A stretch of 64,000 nt of DNA from Falsiroseomonas algicola (GTDB taxonomy: Bacteria; Pseudomonadota; Alphaproteobacteria; Acetobacterales; Acetobacteraceae). Position numbers and translations under genes: made by a program. Numbering within the stretch: the stretch's first letter is position 1; each line of letters starts with the position of its first letter. Location: the NCBI RefSeq assembly GCF_011040385.1, contig NZ_JAAIKB010000001.1, forward strand, positions 806,001 through 870,000, read 5' to 3'. Positions 36,960 to 47,437 of this stretch are shown here, piece by piece. The notes under the pieces are model-generated. The model did no database searches. It saw only the letters and a program-made list of their open reading frames with translations, and was not told the origin of the DNA.

Positions 36960-37886
36960 ATGCCCCTTCCCGCGCTTCTGCAGGGCCGCCTCAGCCTGCC
37001 CGCCATCGCCGCGCCGATGTTCATCGTCTCCCACCCCGACCTCGTCATCGCGCAATGCCAGGCCGGCATCGTCGGTTCCTTCCCGGCGTTGAACGCGCGC
37101 CCCAAGGAAGCGCTGGACGAATGGCTGACGCATCTCCGCGCCACGCTGACGGATCGCGACGCGCCCTTCGCCGTGAACCAGATCGTCCACGCCTCCAACG
37201 ACCGGCTGGAGCATGACCTGGAGGTCTGCGCGAAGCACCGCGTCCCCATCATCATCACCTCGCTCCGCGCGCCCAACGCCGTGATCGACGCCGTGCATGC
37301 CTGGGGCGGCATCGTCTTTCACGACGTCACCAACCTCCGCCATGCGGAGAAGGCGCTGGAGGCGGGCGTCGATGGCCTCATCCTCGTCGCCGCCGGCGCC
37401 GGCGGCCATGCCGGCACCCTCTCCCCCTTCGCCCTCGTCGCGGAGGTGCGGCGCATCTTCGACGGGCCCATCGCGCTGTCCGGCAGCATCACCCAGGGCG
37501 GGCAGATCCTTGCCGCCCAGGCCATGGGCGCCGACCTCGCCTATATCGGCACGCGCTTCATCGCGACGCGGGAGGCCAATGCGGCGGAGGGCTACAAGCG
37601 CATGATCGTCGAAAGCAGCGCGGCCGATGTCCTCTACACCCCCTTCTTCACCGGCGTGCACGGCAACTACCTGAAGCCCTCCATCGTGGCCCAGGGCCTC
37701 GATCCCGATGCGCTGCCGCCGCGCGACAAGACGGCGATGAATTTCGGCAGCACCAGCGTGAAGGCCTGGCGGGACATCTGGGGCGCCGGCCAGGGGGTCG
37801 GCAGCATCACCGACGCGCCCACCACCGCGGAGGTCGTGGCGCGGCTCCGCGCCGAATATGCCGAGGCGCGCGAAAGGCTGCGCTGA
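36960..37886 (+). CDS. Nitronate monooxygenase family protein
   Basis: FMN-dependent TIM-barrel oxidoreductase of 308 aa related to 2-nitropropane dioxygenase. LVAAGAGGHAGTLSPFAL is the conserved phosphate-binding segment with its histidine, and IALSGSITQGGQILAAQAMG and YIGTRFIATREANA match the family. It may oxidise nitronates, but some relatives are enoyl-ACP or other flavin reductases. The start at 36960 has GGAG 6 bases upstream. The IclR gene overlaps its stop by one base. Confidence 0.85.
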   Translation: MPLPALLQGRLSLPAIAAPMFIVSHPDLVIAQCQAGIVGSFPALNARPKEALDEWLTHLRATLTDRDAPFAVNQIVHASNDRLEHDLEVCAKHRVPIIITSLRAPNAVIDAVHAWGGIVFHDVTNLRHAEKALEAGVDGLILVAAGAGGHAGTLSPFALVAEVRRIFDGPIALSGSITQGGQILAAQAMGADLAYIGTRFIATREANAAEGYKRMIVESSAADVLYTPFFTGVHGNYLKPSIVAQGLDPDALPPRDKTAMNFGSTSVKAWRDIWGAGQGVGSITDAPTTAEVVARLRAEYAEARERLR

Positions 37887-38686
37887 TGGCCAGGCGCCGC
37901 GCCGGCGAAACCCTGCCTGCGGAGGCCGCGGACACCGTCACTGCCCTGACCCGCGGGCTCGACGTGCTCGGCTGCTTCCGACGCGGCGATGGCCCGCTCG
38001 GCAACCAGGAGATCGCGGCGCGGGTCCGCCTGCCGCGCAGCACCGTCTCCCGCCTCACCGCCACGCTGACGCGCGCGGGCTGGCTGCTGCATGTGCCGGA
38101 GACGCAGCGCTACCGCCTCGGCCCCGCGGCCATCGCGCTGGGTGGCGCGGCGCTGGGCGGGCTCGACATCCGCGGCATCGCCCGCGCGCCGATGCAGGAA
38201 CTGGCGAACCGCACCCGCGCCGTCGTGGCGCTCGGCATGCGGGACCGCCTGTCGATGCTCTACCTGGAAGTGGTCCGCAGCGACGCGCCGATCTCGCTGA
38301 ACCTGGAGGCCGGGTCGCGCATCTCGCTGGCCTTCTCCGCCATGGGCCGCGCCTGGCTGGCCGCCGCGCCGGCCAATGAGCGGGAGGAGGCGCTGCTGCG
38401 GCTGCGGGAACTCGATGACGGCGCCTGGCCCCGCATCGCCGCCGGCATCGCGAAGGCGCGGGAGGACGCGGCGCGGATCGGCATCTGCTGTTCCTTCGGC
38501 GAATGGCAGGACGGCGTGAACGCCATCGCGACCAGCTTCCGGCCCGGCGGCGGGCTGCCGCTGATGGTGATCAATGTCGGCGCACCCGCCTTCGTCTGCT
38601 CGCAGGAGGCGCTGCTGGACGAAGCCCGCCCCGCGCTGCTCGACCTCGCCCGCGGGCTGGAGGGCGTGCTGGACCGACCGCATTGA
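37886..38686 (+). CDS. IclR family transcriptional regulator
   Basis: Regulator of 266 aa. The N-terminal winged helix is TALTRGLDVLGCFRRGDGPL with recognition helix LPRSTVSRLTATL. The C-terminal part is the IclR effector domain, with SISLAFSAMGRAWLAA-like ISLAFSAMGRAWLAA and the late GICCSFGEWQDGVNAIAT. It overlaps the nitronate monooxygenase by one base (TGATG) and is opposite the pim operon, so it probably controls both through the palindrome at 36874. Confidence 0.9.
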   Translation: MARRRAGETLPAEAADTVTALTRGLDVLGCFRRGDGPLGNQEIAARVRLPRSTVSRLTATLTRAGWLLHVPETQRYRLGPAAIALGGAALGGLDIRGIARAPMQELANRTRAVVALGMRDRLSMLYLEVVRSDAPISLNLEAGSRISLAFSAMGRAWLAAAPANEREEALLRLRELDDGAWPRIAAGIAKAREDAARIGICCSFGEWQDGVNAIATSFRPGGGLPLMVINVGAPAFVCSQEALLDEARPALLDLARGLEGVLDRPH

Positions 38687-38751
38687 CCCGCCGCCGCAAG
38701 GGTGCCTAGCCTCCCCCCGCTGTCGCGAAGAACAGCGAGGAGGAAGCTGCC

Positions 38752-40341
38752 ATGCAACGTCGTTCCCTGCTTCAGGCGGGGGCGGGGCTCGGCCTGTTCG
38801 CCGGCCACGCGCCCGCCATCGCCCAGCCCGCCCGCGCGGCCACGCTGCGCTTCGTGCCGCAGGCGAACCTGACGGCGCTCGACCCCATCTGGACCAGCGC
38901 CATCGTCACCCAGATGCATGGCTACCACGTCTATGACACGCTCTATGCGCTGGACGGCCAGCTGCGCCCGAAGCCGCAGATGGCGGAGGGACACGAGACC
39001 TCCGCCGATGGCCGGACCTGGCGGATCAGGCTGCGCGACGGCCTCCGCTTCCATGATGGCGAACCCGTCCGCGCCCAGGATTGCGCCGCCAGCCTGGCGC
39101 GCTGGGCGCGGCGCGACCCCTTCGGCCAGATCCTGGCGCAATCCGTCGATGAATGGCGCGCCGCCGACGACCGCACGCTGGAGATCCGGCTGAAGCGCCC
39201 CTTCCCGCTGCTGCTGGAGGCGCTGGCCAAGCCCGACGCCAACGTCCCCTTCATCATCCCCGCTCGCCTGGCCGCGACGGATGCCAACGCCCAGGTCAGC
39301 GACCCCGTCGGCAGCGGCCCCTACCGCTTCGTCCGCGACGAATTCGTCAGCGGCAGCCGCGTGGTCTATGCGAAGAACGAGGCCTACCAGCCTCGATCCG
39401 AAGCCGCGGAAGGCGCCTCCGGCGGTAAGGTCGCGCATTTCCCGCGGATCGAGTGGCACATCCTGCCGGACCCGGCGACGGCCGCCGCCGCGCTGCAGGC
39501 CGGCGAGGTGGATTGGCTGGAACAGCCCCTGTCCGACCTGATCCCGACGCTCGCGCGCAACCGCAACATCCAGGTGGGCGTGCTGGCGGAGGCCGGCCTC
39601 ATGTCCATCATGCGCCTCAACCACCTGCAGCCGCCCTTCAACAATTTGAAGGTCCGGCAGGCCGTGGCGCTGGCGGTGGACCAGTCGGAATACATGCGAT
39701 CGACGCTCGGCGACGACCGCAGCATCTGGCGCGAATGCCACAGCCTGTTCCCCTGCGGCACGCCCTATGGCGTCGAGGATCTCTCACCACTCAACGCCGC
39801 GCCGCGCAGCCTGGACCGCGCCCGCGCCGCGCTCCAGGCGAGCGGCTACAACGGGGAGAAGGTGGTGATCATCAACCCCACCGATTTCCCGCTGATCGGC
39901 CCCCATGGCCAGATCACCGCGGACCGGCTGAAGCGCATCGGCATGAATGTCGAACTCGCCGAGACCGATTGGGGCACCGTCGTGCAGCGCCGCGTCCGCA
40001 CCGAACCGACCGAGCGCGGCGGCTGGAGCATCTTCCACACCTATGGCAGCTCGCTCGGCTACCTGAACCCGGCCGTGTCGTCGCTGGTGAAGGGGCCCGG
40101 GCCGACGGGCTGGTTCGGCTGGTATGACAGCGCCCGCGCGCAGGAGCTGATCCAGGCCTGGTTCGACGCACCCAATGCCGACCAGCAACAGACCCTGGCG
40201 AACGAGATCAACCGCCTGGCGCAGGACGATGTCGCCACCATCCCGCTCGGCCAGTTCACGGTGCGCAACGCCTGGCGGCGGAGCATCACGGGGATGGTGA
40301 AGGGCAGCATGCCGTACCCGTGGGGGGTACGGCCGGCCTAG
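38752..40341 (+). CDS. Orphan ABC transporter substrate-binding protein, peptide/nickel (SBP_bac_5) family
   Basis: Periplasmic binding protein of 529 aa with a twin-arginine style signal (MQRRSLLQAGAGLGLFAGHA, cleavage near AIAQ). WRIRLRDGLRFHDGEPVRAQD is the family signature, and SDPVGSGPYRFVRDEFVSGS and RQAVALAVDQSEYMR are further conserved blocks. AGGAGG precedes the ATG. No permease or ATPase genes are adjacent. Ligand could be a peptide, amine or other organic molecule. Confidence 0.88.
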   Translation: MQRRSLLQAGAGLGLFAGHAPAIAQPARAATLRFVPQANLTALDPIWTSAIVTQMHGYHVYDTLYALDGQLRPKPQMAEGHETSADGRTWRIRLRDGLRFHDGEPVRAQDCAASLARWARRDPFGQILAQSVDEWRAADDRTLEIRLKRPFPLLLEALAKPDANVPFIIPARLAATDANAQVSDPVGSGPYRFVRDEFVSGSRVVYAKNEAYQPRSEAAEGASGGKVAHFPRIEWHILPDPATAAAALQAGEVDWLEQPLSDLIPTLARNRNIQVGVLAEAGLMSIMRLNHLQPPFNNLKVRQAVALAVDQSEYMRSTLGDDRSIWRECHSLFPCGTPYGVEDLSPLNAAPRSLDRARAALQASGYNGEKVVIINPTDFPLIGPHGQITADRLKRIGMNVELAETDWGTVVQRRVRTEPTERGGWSIFHTYGSSLGYLNPAVSSLVKGPGPTGWFGWYDSARAQELIQAWFDAPNADQQQTLANEINRLAQDDVATIPLGQFTVRNAWRRSITGMVKGSMPYPWGVRPA

Positions 40342-40362
40342 GCATCGACCCCCTCACCCACC

Positions 40363-40383
40363 GTCGGGCGCAGTGCGCCCGAC
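40363..40383. terminator. Palindromic hairpin between convergent binding-protein and gatB genes
   Basis: Perfect 10-1-10 palindrome with arm GTCGGGCGCA, in the 71 bases between two convergent stop codons. Outer CCCTC/GAGGG segments could extend the stem, and CTTTTCG follows on the plus side. Probable two-way terminator. Confidence 0.6.
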
Positions 40384-40412
40384 CCCCCAACCGGCGGAGA
40401 GGGCTTTTCGAG

Positions 40413-41864
40413 TCAGCCGCCCAGCTTCGCCTTCAGCACCTCATTCACCAGGGCCGGGTTCCCCTTGCCCTGGAGCGCCTTCATCGTCTGGCCGACGAAG
40501 AAGCCGAACAGCGTCACCTTGCCGGCCTTGTACTGCTCCACCTGGCCCGCATTGGCGGCCAGCACCTTGTCCACCGCGGCATCGATGGCGCCGGTATCCG
40601 TCACCTGCTTCAACCCGCGCGCCTCCACGATCGCGGCGGGCGTCTTGCCCTCCTCGAACATGATCTCCAGCACGTCCTTGGCGATCTTGCCGTTGATCGT
40701 CTTGTCCGCGATCAGGTCGATCAGCGCGCCGAGGTCGGCGGCCGGCACCGGGCTTTCCTCGATGCCGACGCCGCGCTTGTTCAGATGCGCGAAGAAGTCG
40801 CCGGTCAGCCAGTTCGCCACCGTCTTGGCGTCGCGCCCCTTGGCCACTGCCTCGAAGAAGACGGCCGTCTCCTTCTCCAAGGTCAGCACATGGGCGTCAT
40901 AGGGCGAGAGCCCCATGGCGACGTAGCGCGCGCGGCGCGCATCCGGCAGTTCCGGCAGCGCGGCCTTCAGCGCCTCCACCCAGTCGCTCTCCAGCACCAG
41001 CGGGGGAAGGTCGGGCTCCGGGAAGTAGCGGTAGTCATGCGCATCCTCCTTGGACCGCATGGAGCGCGTCGTGCCGCGGCTGGTGTCGAAGAGGCGCGTC
41101 TCCTGCACCACCTCCCCGCCATCCTCCCAGACCTCGATCTGCCGCCGCGCCTCGGCCTCCACCGCCTGCATGACGAAGCGGATGGAGTTGACGTTCTTCA
41201 CCTCGCAGCGCGTGCGATATCCCTCGCCGGCCTTGCGGACGGAGACATTGACGTCGGCCCGCATGGACCCCTCGTCCATGTTGCCGTCGCAGGTGCCGAG
41301 GTAGCGGAGGATCTGCCGCAGCTTGGACAAGTAGGCCCCGGCTTCCTCCGGCGACCGCATGTCGGGTTCGCTGACGATCTCCATCAGCGCCACGCCCGAC
41401 CGGTTCAGGTCGATGAAGCTCTTGGACGGATGCTGGTCATGCAGCGACTTGCCCGCATCCTGTTCCAGGTGCAGCCGCGTGATACCGATGGACTTCACCG
41501 TGCCGTCGGCCAGCGTGATCTCCACCGCGCCTTCCCCGATGATGGGGTGCGCGAACTGGCTGATCTGATAGCCCTGCGGCAGGTCCGCGTAGAAGTAGTT
41601 CTTGCGGTCGAAGCGGGACCAGAGGTTGACCTTGGCGTTCAGGCCAAGCCCCGTCCGCACCGCCTGCGCCACGCATTCCTGGTTGATGACGGGCAGCATG
41701 CCGGGGAAGCCGGCATCGATGAAGCTGACCTGGCTGTTCGGCTCCGCCCCGAAGGCGGTGGCGGCGCCGCTGAACAGCTTGGACTGGCTGATCACCTGGG
41801 CATGGACCTCAAGCCCGATGACGAGTTCCCAGGGGCCCGTGCGGCCTTCGATCGTGTAGGTCAT
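40413..41864 (-). CDS. gatB: Asp-tRNA(Asn)/Glu-tRNA(Gln) amidotransferase subunit B
   Basis: Subunit of 483 aa that binds misacylated tRNA and activates it for amidation. [19 protein letters not shown] is the N-terminal signature, [20 protein letters not shown] is a second conserved block, and the C-terminal YqeY-like domain ends [19 protein letters not shown]. It overlaps gatA by 4 bases as the last gene of gatCAB. Confidence 0.97.
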   Translation of the reverse strand: MTYTIEGRTGPWELVIGLEVHAQVISQSKLFSGAATAFGAEPNSQVSFIDAGFPGMLPVINQECVAQAVRTGLGLNAKVNLWSRFDRKNYFYADLPQGYQISQFAHPIIGEGAVEITLADGTVKSIGITRLHLEQDAGKSLHDQHPSKSFIDLNRSGVALMEIVSEPDMRSPEEAGAYLSKLRQILRYLGTCDGNMDEGSMRADVNVSVRKAGEGYRTRCEVKNVNSIRFVMQAVEAEARRQIEVWEDGGEVVQETRLFDTSRGTTRSMRSKEDAHDYRYFPEPDLPPLVLESDWVEALKAALPELPDARRARYVAMGLSPYDAHVLTLEKETAVFFEAVAKGRDAKTVANWLTGDFFAHLNKRGVGIEESPVPAADLGALIDLIADKTINGKIAKDVLEIMFEEGKTPAAIVEARGLKQVTDTGAIDAAVDKVLAANAGQVEQYKAGKVTLFGFFVGQTMKALQGKGNPALVNEVLKAKLGG

Positions 41865-43348
41865 GCCCCAGCCCTCAGCCCCGGTGCCGCCGTGAAATTC
41901 GCGGCCCGCTCGATCGCGTGGCCGACTGCGAAGACGCTTTCCTCGTCGAAGGCCTTGCCGATCACCTGCAGGCCGAGCGGCAGCCCCTGCCCGTCCAGCC
42001 CCGCCGGCACAGCGAGCCCCGGCAGGCCCGCCAGGTTCGCCGTCACGGTGAAGACGTCGTTCAGGTACATCGTCACCGGGTCGTCCTGCTTCTCATCCAT
42101 CCCGAAGGCGGCCGAGGGCGTGGCGGGGGTGACGATGGCGTCCACCTGCTTGAACGCCTCCTCGAAGTCCCGCCGGATCAGCGCGCGGATCTTCTGCGCC
42201 TTGAGGTAGTAGGCATCGTAGTAGCCGGCGCTCAGCACATAGGTGCCGATCATGATGCGCCGCTTCACCTCCGCCCCGAAGCCCGCGGCGCGGGTGCGCT
42301 CATAGAGGTCCCGCAGGTCGGAACCCGGCTCCGTCACCCGGCTGCCGAAGCGCACGCCGTCATAGCGCGCGAGGTTGGAGGACGCCTCCGCCGGCGCCAC
42401 GATGTAGTAGGTCGGCAGCGCATACTTGGTGTGCGGCAGGCTGATCTCCACCGTCTCCGCGCCCTGCTCCCGCAGCCAGGCCAGGCCCTGGTCCCACAGC
42501 GCCCCGATCTCCGGCGCCAGGCCATCCAGCCGGTATTCCTTCGGCACCCCGATCCGCAGCCCCTTCACGCCGCGACGGCAGGCCGCGGCGAAGTTCGGCA
42601 CCGCGATGTCGGCGCTGGTGGAATCCTTCGGGTCGAAGCCCGCCATGGATGTCAGCAGCAGCGCGCAATCCTCGACCGTGCGCGCCACCGGCCCGGCCTG
42701 GTCCAGGCTCGACGCGAAGGCCACGATCCCGAAGCGGGAGCAGCGCCCATAGGTCGGCTTGATGCCCGCGATGCCGCAGAAGGCCGCGGGCTGGCGGATG
42801 GACCCGCCCGTGTCGGTCGCCGTCGCCCCCAGCGCCATCCGCGCCGCGACCGCGGCGGCGGAGCCGCCTGACGACCCGCCCGGCACCAGCCGCGTGTCCG
42901 GGTCGTTGGCGCGGGACCACGGATTCTCCACCGGCCCCGCCGCGCTGGTCGTGTTGGACGACCCCATGGCGAATTCGTCGAGGTTCGCCTTGCCGAGGAA
43001 GACCGCCCCGTCATCCAGCAGCTTCTGCGACACCGTGCTCTCATAGGGCGGCACGAATCCCTTGAGGATGCGGCTGCCCGCCGTCGTCTCCGTCCCCGCC
43101 GTGCAGAACAGGTCCTTGATGGCGAGCGGAATGCCCTCCAGCGCCCGCGCCTCGCCCCGCTTACGGCGCGCATCGCTCTCCGCCGCCTGGGCCAGCGCCT
43201 TCTCCGCCGTGACGGTGATGTAGGCGTTGAGTCGCGGGTTCAGCTTCGCGATCCCGTCGAGATGCGCCTGCGTCAGCTCCACGCTGCTGATGGCGCCTTC
43301 CTCCAGCGCGGCGAGGGCGCCGGCCAGGGTGAAATCGGTCGGATGCAT
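41861..43348 (-). CDS. gatA: Asp-tRNA(Asn)/Glu-tRNA(Gln) amidotransferase subunit A
   Basis: Amidase-signature glutaminase of 495 aa that supplies ammonia to GatB. The Ser-cisSer-Lys triad is visible: lysine in [10 protein letters not shown] and the two serines in [19 protein letters not shown] with [15 protein letters not shown]. The start ATG at 43348 shares its A with the gatC TGA. A GTG just before it is possible but less likely. Confidence 0.97.
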   Translation of the reverse strand: MHPTDFTLAGALAALEEGAISSVELTQAHLDGIAKLNPRLNAYITVTAEKALAQAAESDARRKRGEARALEGIPLAIKDLFCTAGTETTAGSRILKGFVPPYESTVSQKLLDDGAVFLGKANLDEFAMGSSNTTSAAGPVENPWSRANDPDTRLVPGGSSGGSAAAVAARMALGATATDTGGSIRQPAAFCGIAGIKPTYGRCSRFGIVAFASSLDQAGPVARTVEDCALLLTSMAGFDPKDSTSADIAVPNFAAACRRGVKGLRIGVPKEYRLDGLAPEIGALWDQGLAWLREQGAETVEISLPHTKYALPTYYIVAPAEASSNLARYDGVRFGSRVTEPGSDLRDLYERTRAAGFGAEVKRRIMIGTYVLSAGYYDAYYLKAQKIRALIRRDFEEAFKQVDAIVTPATPSAAFGMDEKQDDPVTMYLNDVFTVTANLAGLPGLAVPAGLDGQGLPLGLQVIGKAFDEESVFAVGHAIERAANFTAAPGLRAGA

Positions 43349-43644
43349 CACTCAACCACCTTCGGCACGCCGAACCAGGCGCCCATGCGGTCCGGCGCAT
43401 TGGCCAGGACCTGTTCCGCGCGATCGCCATCGGTCACGGCATCCGGCCGCAGCCTTGCCTGTACCTGGCCCACCGGGCTGCCGCCCGCCATGGGCTCCAC
43501 CCCTTCCGTATCAACGGCTTGCAGTTGCTCGATCCAGCCGAGGATGCCGTTGATCTCGGCCTGCATGCGGGAAAGCTCGTCGTCTTCCAGCCGGATGCGG
43601 GCCAGCGAGGCGATGCGCCGGACGGTTGCGGAATCGAGGGACAT
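43348..43644 (-). CDS. gatC: Asp-tRNA(Asn)/Glu-tRNA(Gln) amidotransferase subunit C
   Basis: Small subunit of 98 aa that holds GatA and GatB together. [20 protein letters not shown] is the conserved start, and the end WFGVPKVVE fits GatC. It is the first gene of gatCAB and is divergent from ruvX across 67 bases. Confidence 0.95.
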   Translation of the reverse strand: MSLDSATVRRIASLARIRLEDDELSRMQAEINGILGWIEQLQAVDTEGVEPMAGGSPVGQVQARLRPDAVTDGDRAEQVLANAPDRMGAWFGVPKVVE

Positions 43645-43711
43645 GGGGAGGCGAAAATCCTTGATATCGCTTGGTTTGCCCAAAGCGAGGCGCCGGACCA
43701 TAACTTCCGCC

Positions 43712-44179
43712 ATGCCCATCTTCAACATGGCCGACCTCCGCGCCGCGCTGCCGCGCCATTCCCGCCTGATCGGGATCGACCCCGGGGCGCGGACGATCGG
43801 GCTCGCGCTGTCCGACGTGCTGCTGATGCTGGCGACGCCCTATGGGTCGCTGCCCCGCGGCAAGATGGGCAGGACGGCCGCTGACCTGGCCGCGATCGCG
43901 GCGAAGGAGGGCGCGGGCGGCCTGGTGGTCGGCCTGCCGCTCTCCATGGATGGCAGCTTCGGCCCCGCCGCCCAGGCCGCGAAGGATTTCGGGCGCGACC
44001 TGGCGAATGCCGCCGGGCTGCCGGTGGCCTTCTGGGACGAACGCCTGTCCTCGGCGGCGGTGAACCGGGCAATGATCGAGGCCGACGTGACGCGAGCGAA
44101 GCGCGCCAAGGCGGTGGATGCGGCGGCGGCGGCCTACATGCTGCAGGCGGCCTTGGACGCGAGCGTCCCCCCCGGCTAG
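43712..44179 (+). CDS. ruvX: Putative pre-16S rRNA nuclease / Holliday junction resolvase RuvX (YqgF)
   Basis: RNase H-fold protein of 155 aa. LIGIDPGARTIGLALSD carries the first catalytic aspartate, VVGLPLSMDGSFGPAAQ the glycine-rich region, FWDERLSSAAVNRAM the conserved Asp-Glu-Arg and KAVDAAAAAYMLQ the last aspartate. The family is linked to 16S rRNA maturation and also proposed as a resolvase. The ATG at 43712 (MPIFNMADLR) is chosen, with the internal ATG 43727 as alternative. pyrB follows after 27 bases. Confidence 0.93.
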   Translation: MPIFNMADLRAALPRHSRLIGIDPGARTIGLALSDVLLMLATPYGSLPRGKMGRTAADLAAIAAKEGAGGLVVGLPLSMDGSFGPAAQAAKDFGRDLANAAGLPVAFWDERLSSAAVNRAMIEADVTRAKRAKAVDAAAAAYMLQAALDASVPPG

Positions 44180-44206
44180 GTTCCGCCCAACCAGCGGCGA
44201 GTCCCC

Positions 44207-45145
44207 ATGTTCCCCTTCCCCCACCGCCACCTGCTCGCGATCGAGGGCCTCGAGCCCCCCTATATCGCCGACCTCCTCGACCTCGCGGAGAGCTACGCCC
44301 TGCTGAACCGCCAGGGGAAGACGCAGCGCGACCTGCTGAAGGGCCGCACGCTCATCAACCTCTTCTTCGAGGACAGCACGCGGACGCGCACCAGCTTCGA
44401 ACTCGCGGGCAAGCGGTTGGGCGCCGATATCGTCAACATGTCCGTCTCCACCAGCAGCGTGAACAAGGGGGAGACGCTGCTCGACACCGCCTCCACCCTG
44501 AACGCCATGAAGACGGATCTGCTGGTGATCCGCCACGGCCAGTCCGGCGCGCCGGCGCTGCTGGCGCAGAAGCTGGACGCCGCCGTCATCAATGCCGGCG
44601 ACGGCACGCATGAACACCCGACCCAGGCGCTACTCGATGCCCTGACCATCCGCCGCCGCAAGGGCACGCTGGAGGGGCTGACCGTCGCCATCTGCGGCGA
44701 CGTGCTGCACTCCCGCGTCGCGCGGTCCAACATCCATCTCCTGCTGGCCATGAACTGCCGGGTCCGCATCGTCGGCCCGCCGACCCTGATCCCGGCCGAG
44801 GCCGCGTCGCTGGGCGTCGAGGTGCATCATTCCATGAAGACGGGGCTGAAGGACGCCGACGTCGTCATGATGCTGCGCCTGCAGAAGGAACGGATGACCG
44901 GCGGCCTGGTCCCCAGCGCGCGGGAGTTCTTCCGCTTCTACGGCCTGGATGCCGAGAAGCTCTCCCACGCCAAGCCCGACGCCATCGTCATGCACCCCGG
45001 TCCCATGAACCGCGGCGTCGAGATCGACAGCGCCATCGCCGACGATCCCGTGCGGTCCGTGATCGGGGAGCAGGTGGAGATGGGCGTCGCCGTGCGGATG
45101 GCGGTGCTGGACGTGCTGGCGCGGGGCCTGCGCCGCAACGCGTGA
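44207..45145 (+). CDS. pyrB: Aspartate carbamoyltransferase catalytic subunit
   Basis: Enzyme of 312 aa for the first committed step of pyrimidine synthesis, carbamoyl phosphate plus aspartate to carbamoyl aspartate. [20 protein letters not shown] is the carbamoyl-phosphate loop, [20 protein letters not shown] the second signature and [12 protein letters not shown] the C-terminal one. In related genomes pyrB is followed directly by the dihydroorotase-like gene. Here that gene lies about 7.5 kb further on. The first array gene overlaps its stop by 4 bases. Confidence 0.96.
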   Translation: MFPFPHRHLLAIEGLEPPYIADLLDLAESYALLNRQGKTQRDLLKGRTLINLFFEDSTRTRTSFELAGKRLGADIVNMSVSTSSVNKGETLLDTASTLNAMKTDLLVIRHGQSGAPALLAQKLDAAVINAGDGTHEHPTQALLDALTIRRRKGTLEGLTVAICGDVLHSRVARSNIHLLLAMNCRVRIVGPPTLIPAEAASLGVEVHHSMKTGLKDADVVMMLRLQKERMTGGLVPSAREFFRFYGLDAEKLSHAKPDAIVMHPGPMNRGVEIDSAIADDPVRSVIGEQVEMGVAVRMAVLDVLARGLRRNA

Positions 45146-45669
45146 GCAGCGGCAAGCCGCCACCACCCGACGCCTTCCGCCTCTCCGGCCCCGTCACGGT
45201 GACGGAGGTCCTGGTCTGCGTCGTGATCTGGCTTGCCCTGTGCTGGTTCCCCGCGGATCTGCCGCGCCTGGCGCGGGAGCGCTGGATTGCCATCACCGGC
45301 ACCTCGGTCCAGGCCACCGTCACCGGCGTGACATCGGGCGGGGAGCGTGTCCCGAAGCGCGGCCATCCCTTCCTCGTCACGCTGGAAGCCCAGCTGCCCG
45401 ACGGCCGGCAGGTCCGGACGCCGGCCCCGGTCACGCTGTTCAGCATGAGCCTCGACCCTGACGCGCGCGATGCCCATGGCGGCCAGCGCCAGCGCCCGCC
45501 CCTCCTTGGCGAGACGCTTGCGGCCTATGCCGATGCGCGCGGCGCCGGAAGGCTGGTGCTGGAGGAGGCGTTGATGCGCCTTGGCTTTGCGCTTTCCTGG
45601 ATGTCGCTCATCGCCGCCGCCCTCATCTACGGCGCATGGCGCGCCCGGAACCTGCCCCCTTCGCCATGA
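45142..45669 (+). CDS. DUF3592-like two-helix membrane protein, array member 1
   Basis: Protein of 175 aa. A helix at about 20-37 is followed by a soluble domain ([20 protein letters not shown], then [20 protein letters not shown], then [15 protein letters not shown]) and a second helix at about 150-168. This layout is that of DUF3592-type proteins, where the domain between the helices is a small beta structure. It is closest to members 2 and 3. GTG start overlaps the pyrB stop by 4 bases. Function unknown. Confidence 0.75.
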   Translation: MSSGKPPPPDAFRLSGPVTVTEVLVCVVIWLALCWFPADLPRLARERWIAITGTSVQATVTGVTSGGERVPKRGHPFLVTLEAQLPDGRQVRTPAPVTLFSMSLDPDARDAHGGQRQRPPLLGETLAAYADARGAGRLVLEEALMRLGFALSWMSLIAAALIYGAWRARNLPPSP

Positions 45670-45793
45670 AGCGGCTGTCGCGGCCGGAACGGTCGGGCCG
45701 CGCCGCCAGGGTTGCAGGCGGGTCCTCGATCGACCAGCTTGGCTGCACCGATGCTGGATCGCATCGACAGGCGGCAGCGCGGGAGGAGCCCTG

Positions 45794-46312
45794 GTGACCG
45801 ATCAGCCGCCGCCGGCGCGCTACCTTGCGCACCGCCGCCTGGTCCCGGCCGATCGGCGCGAGGCGATCCAGCGAATCGTGGGCAGCCTTGGCTTTTTCTT
45901 GCTGTTCCTGGCCATTAGCGGCCTGCCCGGGGAACGCTGGATCGCCATCACCTGGCCCCGGGTGGAGGCCACCGTGACCAGCGCTGTACCAGGCGGTGAA
46001 CTGGAGAAGCAGGGCTACCCCTTCCACGTGATGCTGGAAGCCACGCTGCCCGATGGCCGCCGGATCGCCCCGCCAGCCCCGGTGACGCTGTACAGCAGCA
46101 CCCTGGACCCCAGCGCCCGCCAGCCCTACGGCGAAGGCCGTCGGCGCCCGCCCCAGCCCGGCGAAACGGTGCCCGCCTATGCGGATGCGCGCGGCGCCGG
46201 GACCCTGCTGCCGATCGAGAACATGAAGAAGGTCGGCTTGGCCATCATCCTGGGACTTTTCGTGAGTTTCAACATCGGCATCAGCGTCTGGCGCCTGCAG
46301 AACCCGCCATGA
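45794..46312 (+). CDS. DUF3592-like two-helix membrane protein, array member 2
   Basis: Protein of 172 aa with the same order as member 1: helix (GSLGFFLLFLAISGL), [59 protein letters not shown], then helix (VGLAIILGLFVSFNIGISVW). The GTG start at 45794 has GGAGG 7 bases upstream. Its end overlaps member 3 by 4 bases. Confidence 0.75.
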   Translation: MTDQPPPARYLAHRRLVPADRREAIQRIVGSLGFFLLFLAISGLPGERWIAITWPRVEATVTSAVPGGELEKQGYPFHVMLEATLPDGRRIAPPAPVTLYSSTLDPSARQPYGEGRRRPPQPGETVPAYADARGAGTLLPIENMKKVGLAIILGLFVSFNIGISVWRLQNPP

Positions 46313-46869
46313 CGGAACGGCCTTTCCTGCACGCGCTGCGATGGCGCGACCGGGCCAGCCAGGCGGCCGACGCCCGGAACCGCTTCATCCCGGCAACACG
46401 GCGCGTGGCGCTGGCCTGGATCGTGATGTCGACCGCTTTCCTGATACTCGAAGGCAGTCTCGCGCGGCTGTTGCGCGAGCGCTGGATGGCGCTGACCTGG
46501 ACGAAGGTGGAGGCCAGCGTCACCGGCGTGGCCCCGGGCGGAGAGCGTCATCCGAATCGAGGATTTCCGTTCCTGGTCTCGCTCGAAGCCACGCTGCCGG
46601 ACGGACGCGTGATGGCCACGCCGGCGCCCGTCCTGCTGTTCAGCCGGACACTCGACCCAGGCGCACCCGCCAGGTCCAGCACCCACCGCTCCCGCGCCCC
46701 GCAGCCGGGTCAGACGCTGCCGGCCTACGTCGATGCGCACGGCACGGGCGCCTTCGTGCCGGTCGAGCGCATGCTGCCCTTCTGGCTGACGGTGCCATGG
46801 GTGGCCCTCCCGCTGCTCACCATCGGCTTCGGCCTATGGCGTCTGTTCAACCCGCCCCCGGCGCCATGA
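46309..46869 (+). CDS. DUF3592-like two-helix membrane protein, array member 3
   Basis: Protein of 186 aa. RERWMALTWTKVEASVTGVA and LVSLEATLPDGRVMATPAP repeat the pattern of members 1 and 2, with the linker PQPGQTLPAYVDAHGTGAF before the second helix. Overlaps member 2 by 4 bases. The near-identity of blocks in members 1-3 indicates recent tandem duplication. Confidence 0.75.
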   Translation: MTERPFLHALRWRDRASQAADARNRFIPATRRVALAWIVMSTAFLILEGSLARLLRERWMALTWTKVEASVTGVAPGGERHPNRGFPFLVSLEATLPDGRVMATPAPVLLFSRTLDPGAPARSSTHRSRAPQPGQTLPAYVDAHGTGAFVPVERMLPFWLTVPWVALPLLTIGFGLWRLFNPPPAP

Positions 46870-46936
46870 CGCCGCCCTTTTCCCCCATGGCTGGCACCTC
46901 CGCCCAGCGGCACCGCTGCCGCGCGCGGCGGATGGC

Positions 46937-47437
46937 ATGACGGGCGAGGCGCGCCACCGTCGCTGGTCGCGGATCGGCGCCTCGGCCGCCGCCTGCCTTG
47001 CCTTCCTGGTCGCCTTCGGCATCGACATCGCGCTCCGCGACGCCTGGATCTCCCAGACCTGGCCGAGGGCGGACGCCATCGTGACCGCGGTCGGGCCGCC
47101 CGGACCCCGGCTGAACGGCTTCCGGGAAGCCAAGGGCCTCCCCTACCGCGTCAGCCTGTCGGTCGAGGGCCCCGACGGCCAGCGGCAGGAGGCGCCGGCG
47201 CTGGCGCCGCTGACCAGCGCCTACTCGACCCTGGAGCCCGTGCCCGAAGGCGGCAGCCGACCGCCGCCCCGGGTGGGTGATCGCCTGGCGGTGCACCTCC
47301 ATCCCGCCGGCGATGGCCGCGCGATGCCACGGGAGAATCTGCACGATCGCGGCGGAAGCCTGATGATCTTCGGGTCGATCGCGTTGATCATCCTGCTCAA
47401 CAGCCTGCGCGATCGCTGGCGCGCCTGGACGGCATGA
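46937..47437 (+). CDS. DUF3592-like two-helix membrane protein, array member 4 (divergent)
   Basis: Protein of 166 aa with the same layout but more diverged sequence: first helix SAAACLAFLVAFGIDIAL, then AWISQTWPRADAIVTAVGP, YRVSLSVEGPDGQRQEAPA, PPPRVGDRLAVHLHPAGDG, second helix LMIFGSIALIILLNSL. Overlaps member 5 by 4 bases. Function unknown. Confidence 0.7.
   Translation: MTGEARHRRWSRIGASAAACLAFLVAFGIDIALRDAWISQTWPRADAIVTAVGPPGPRLNGFREAKGLPYRVSLSVEGPDGQRQEAPALAPLTSAYSTLEPVPEGGSRPPPRVGDRLAVHLHPAGDGRAMPRENLHDRGGSLMIFGSIALIILLNSLRDRWRAWTA

Noticed and set aside
34676-37216. Long plus-strand frame antisense to pimF
   Set aside because: It is Arg/Gly/His-rich and overlaps the complete beta-oxidation fusion gene and the nitronate monooxygenase start.
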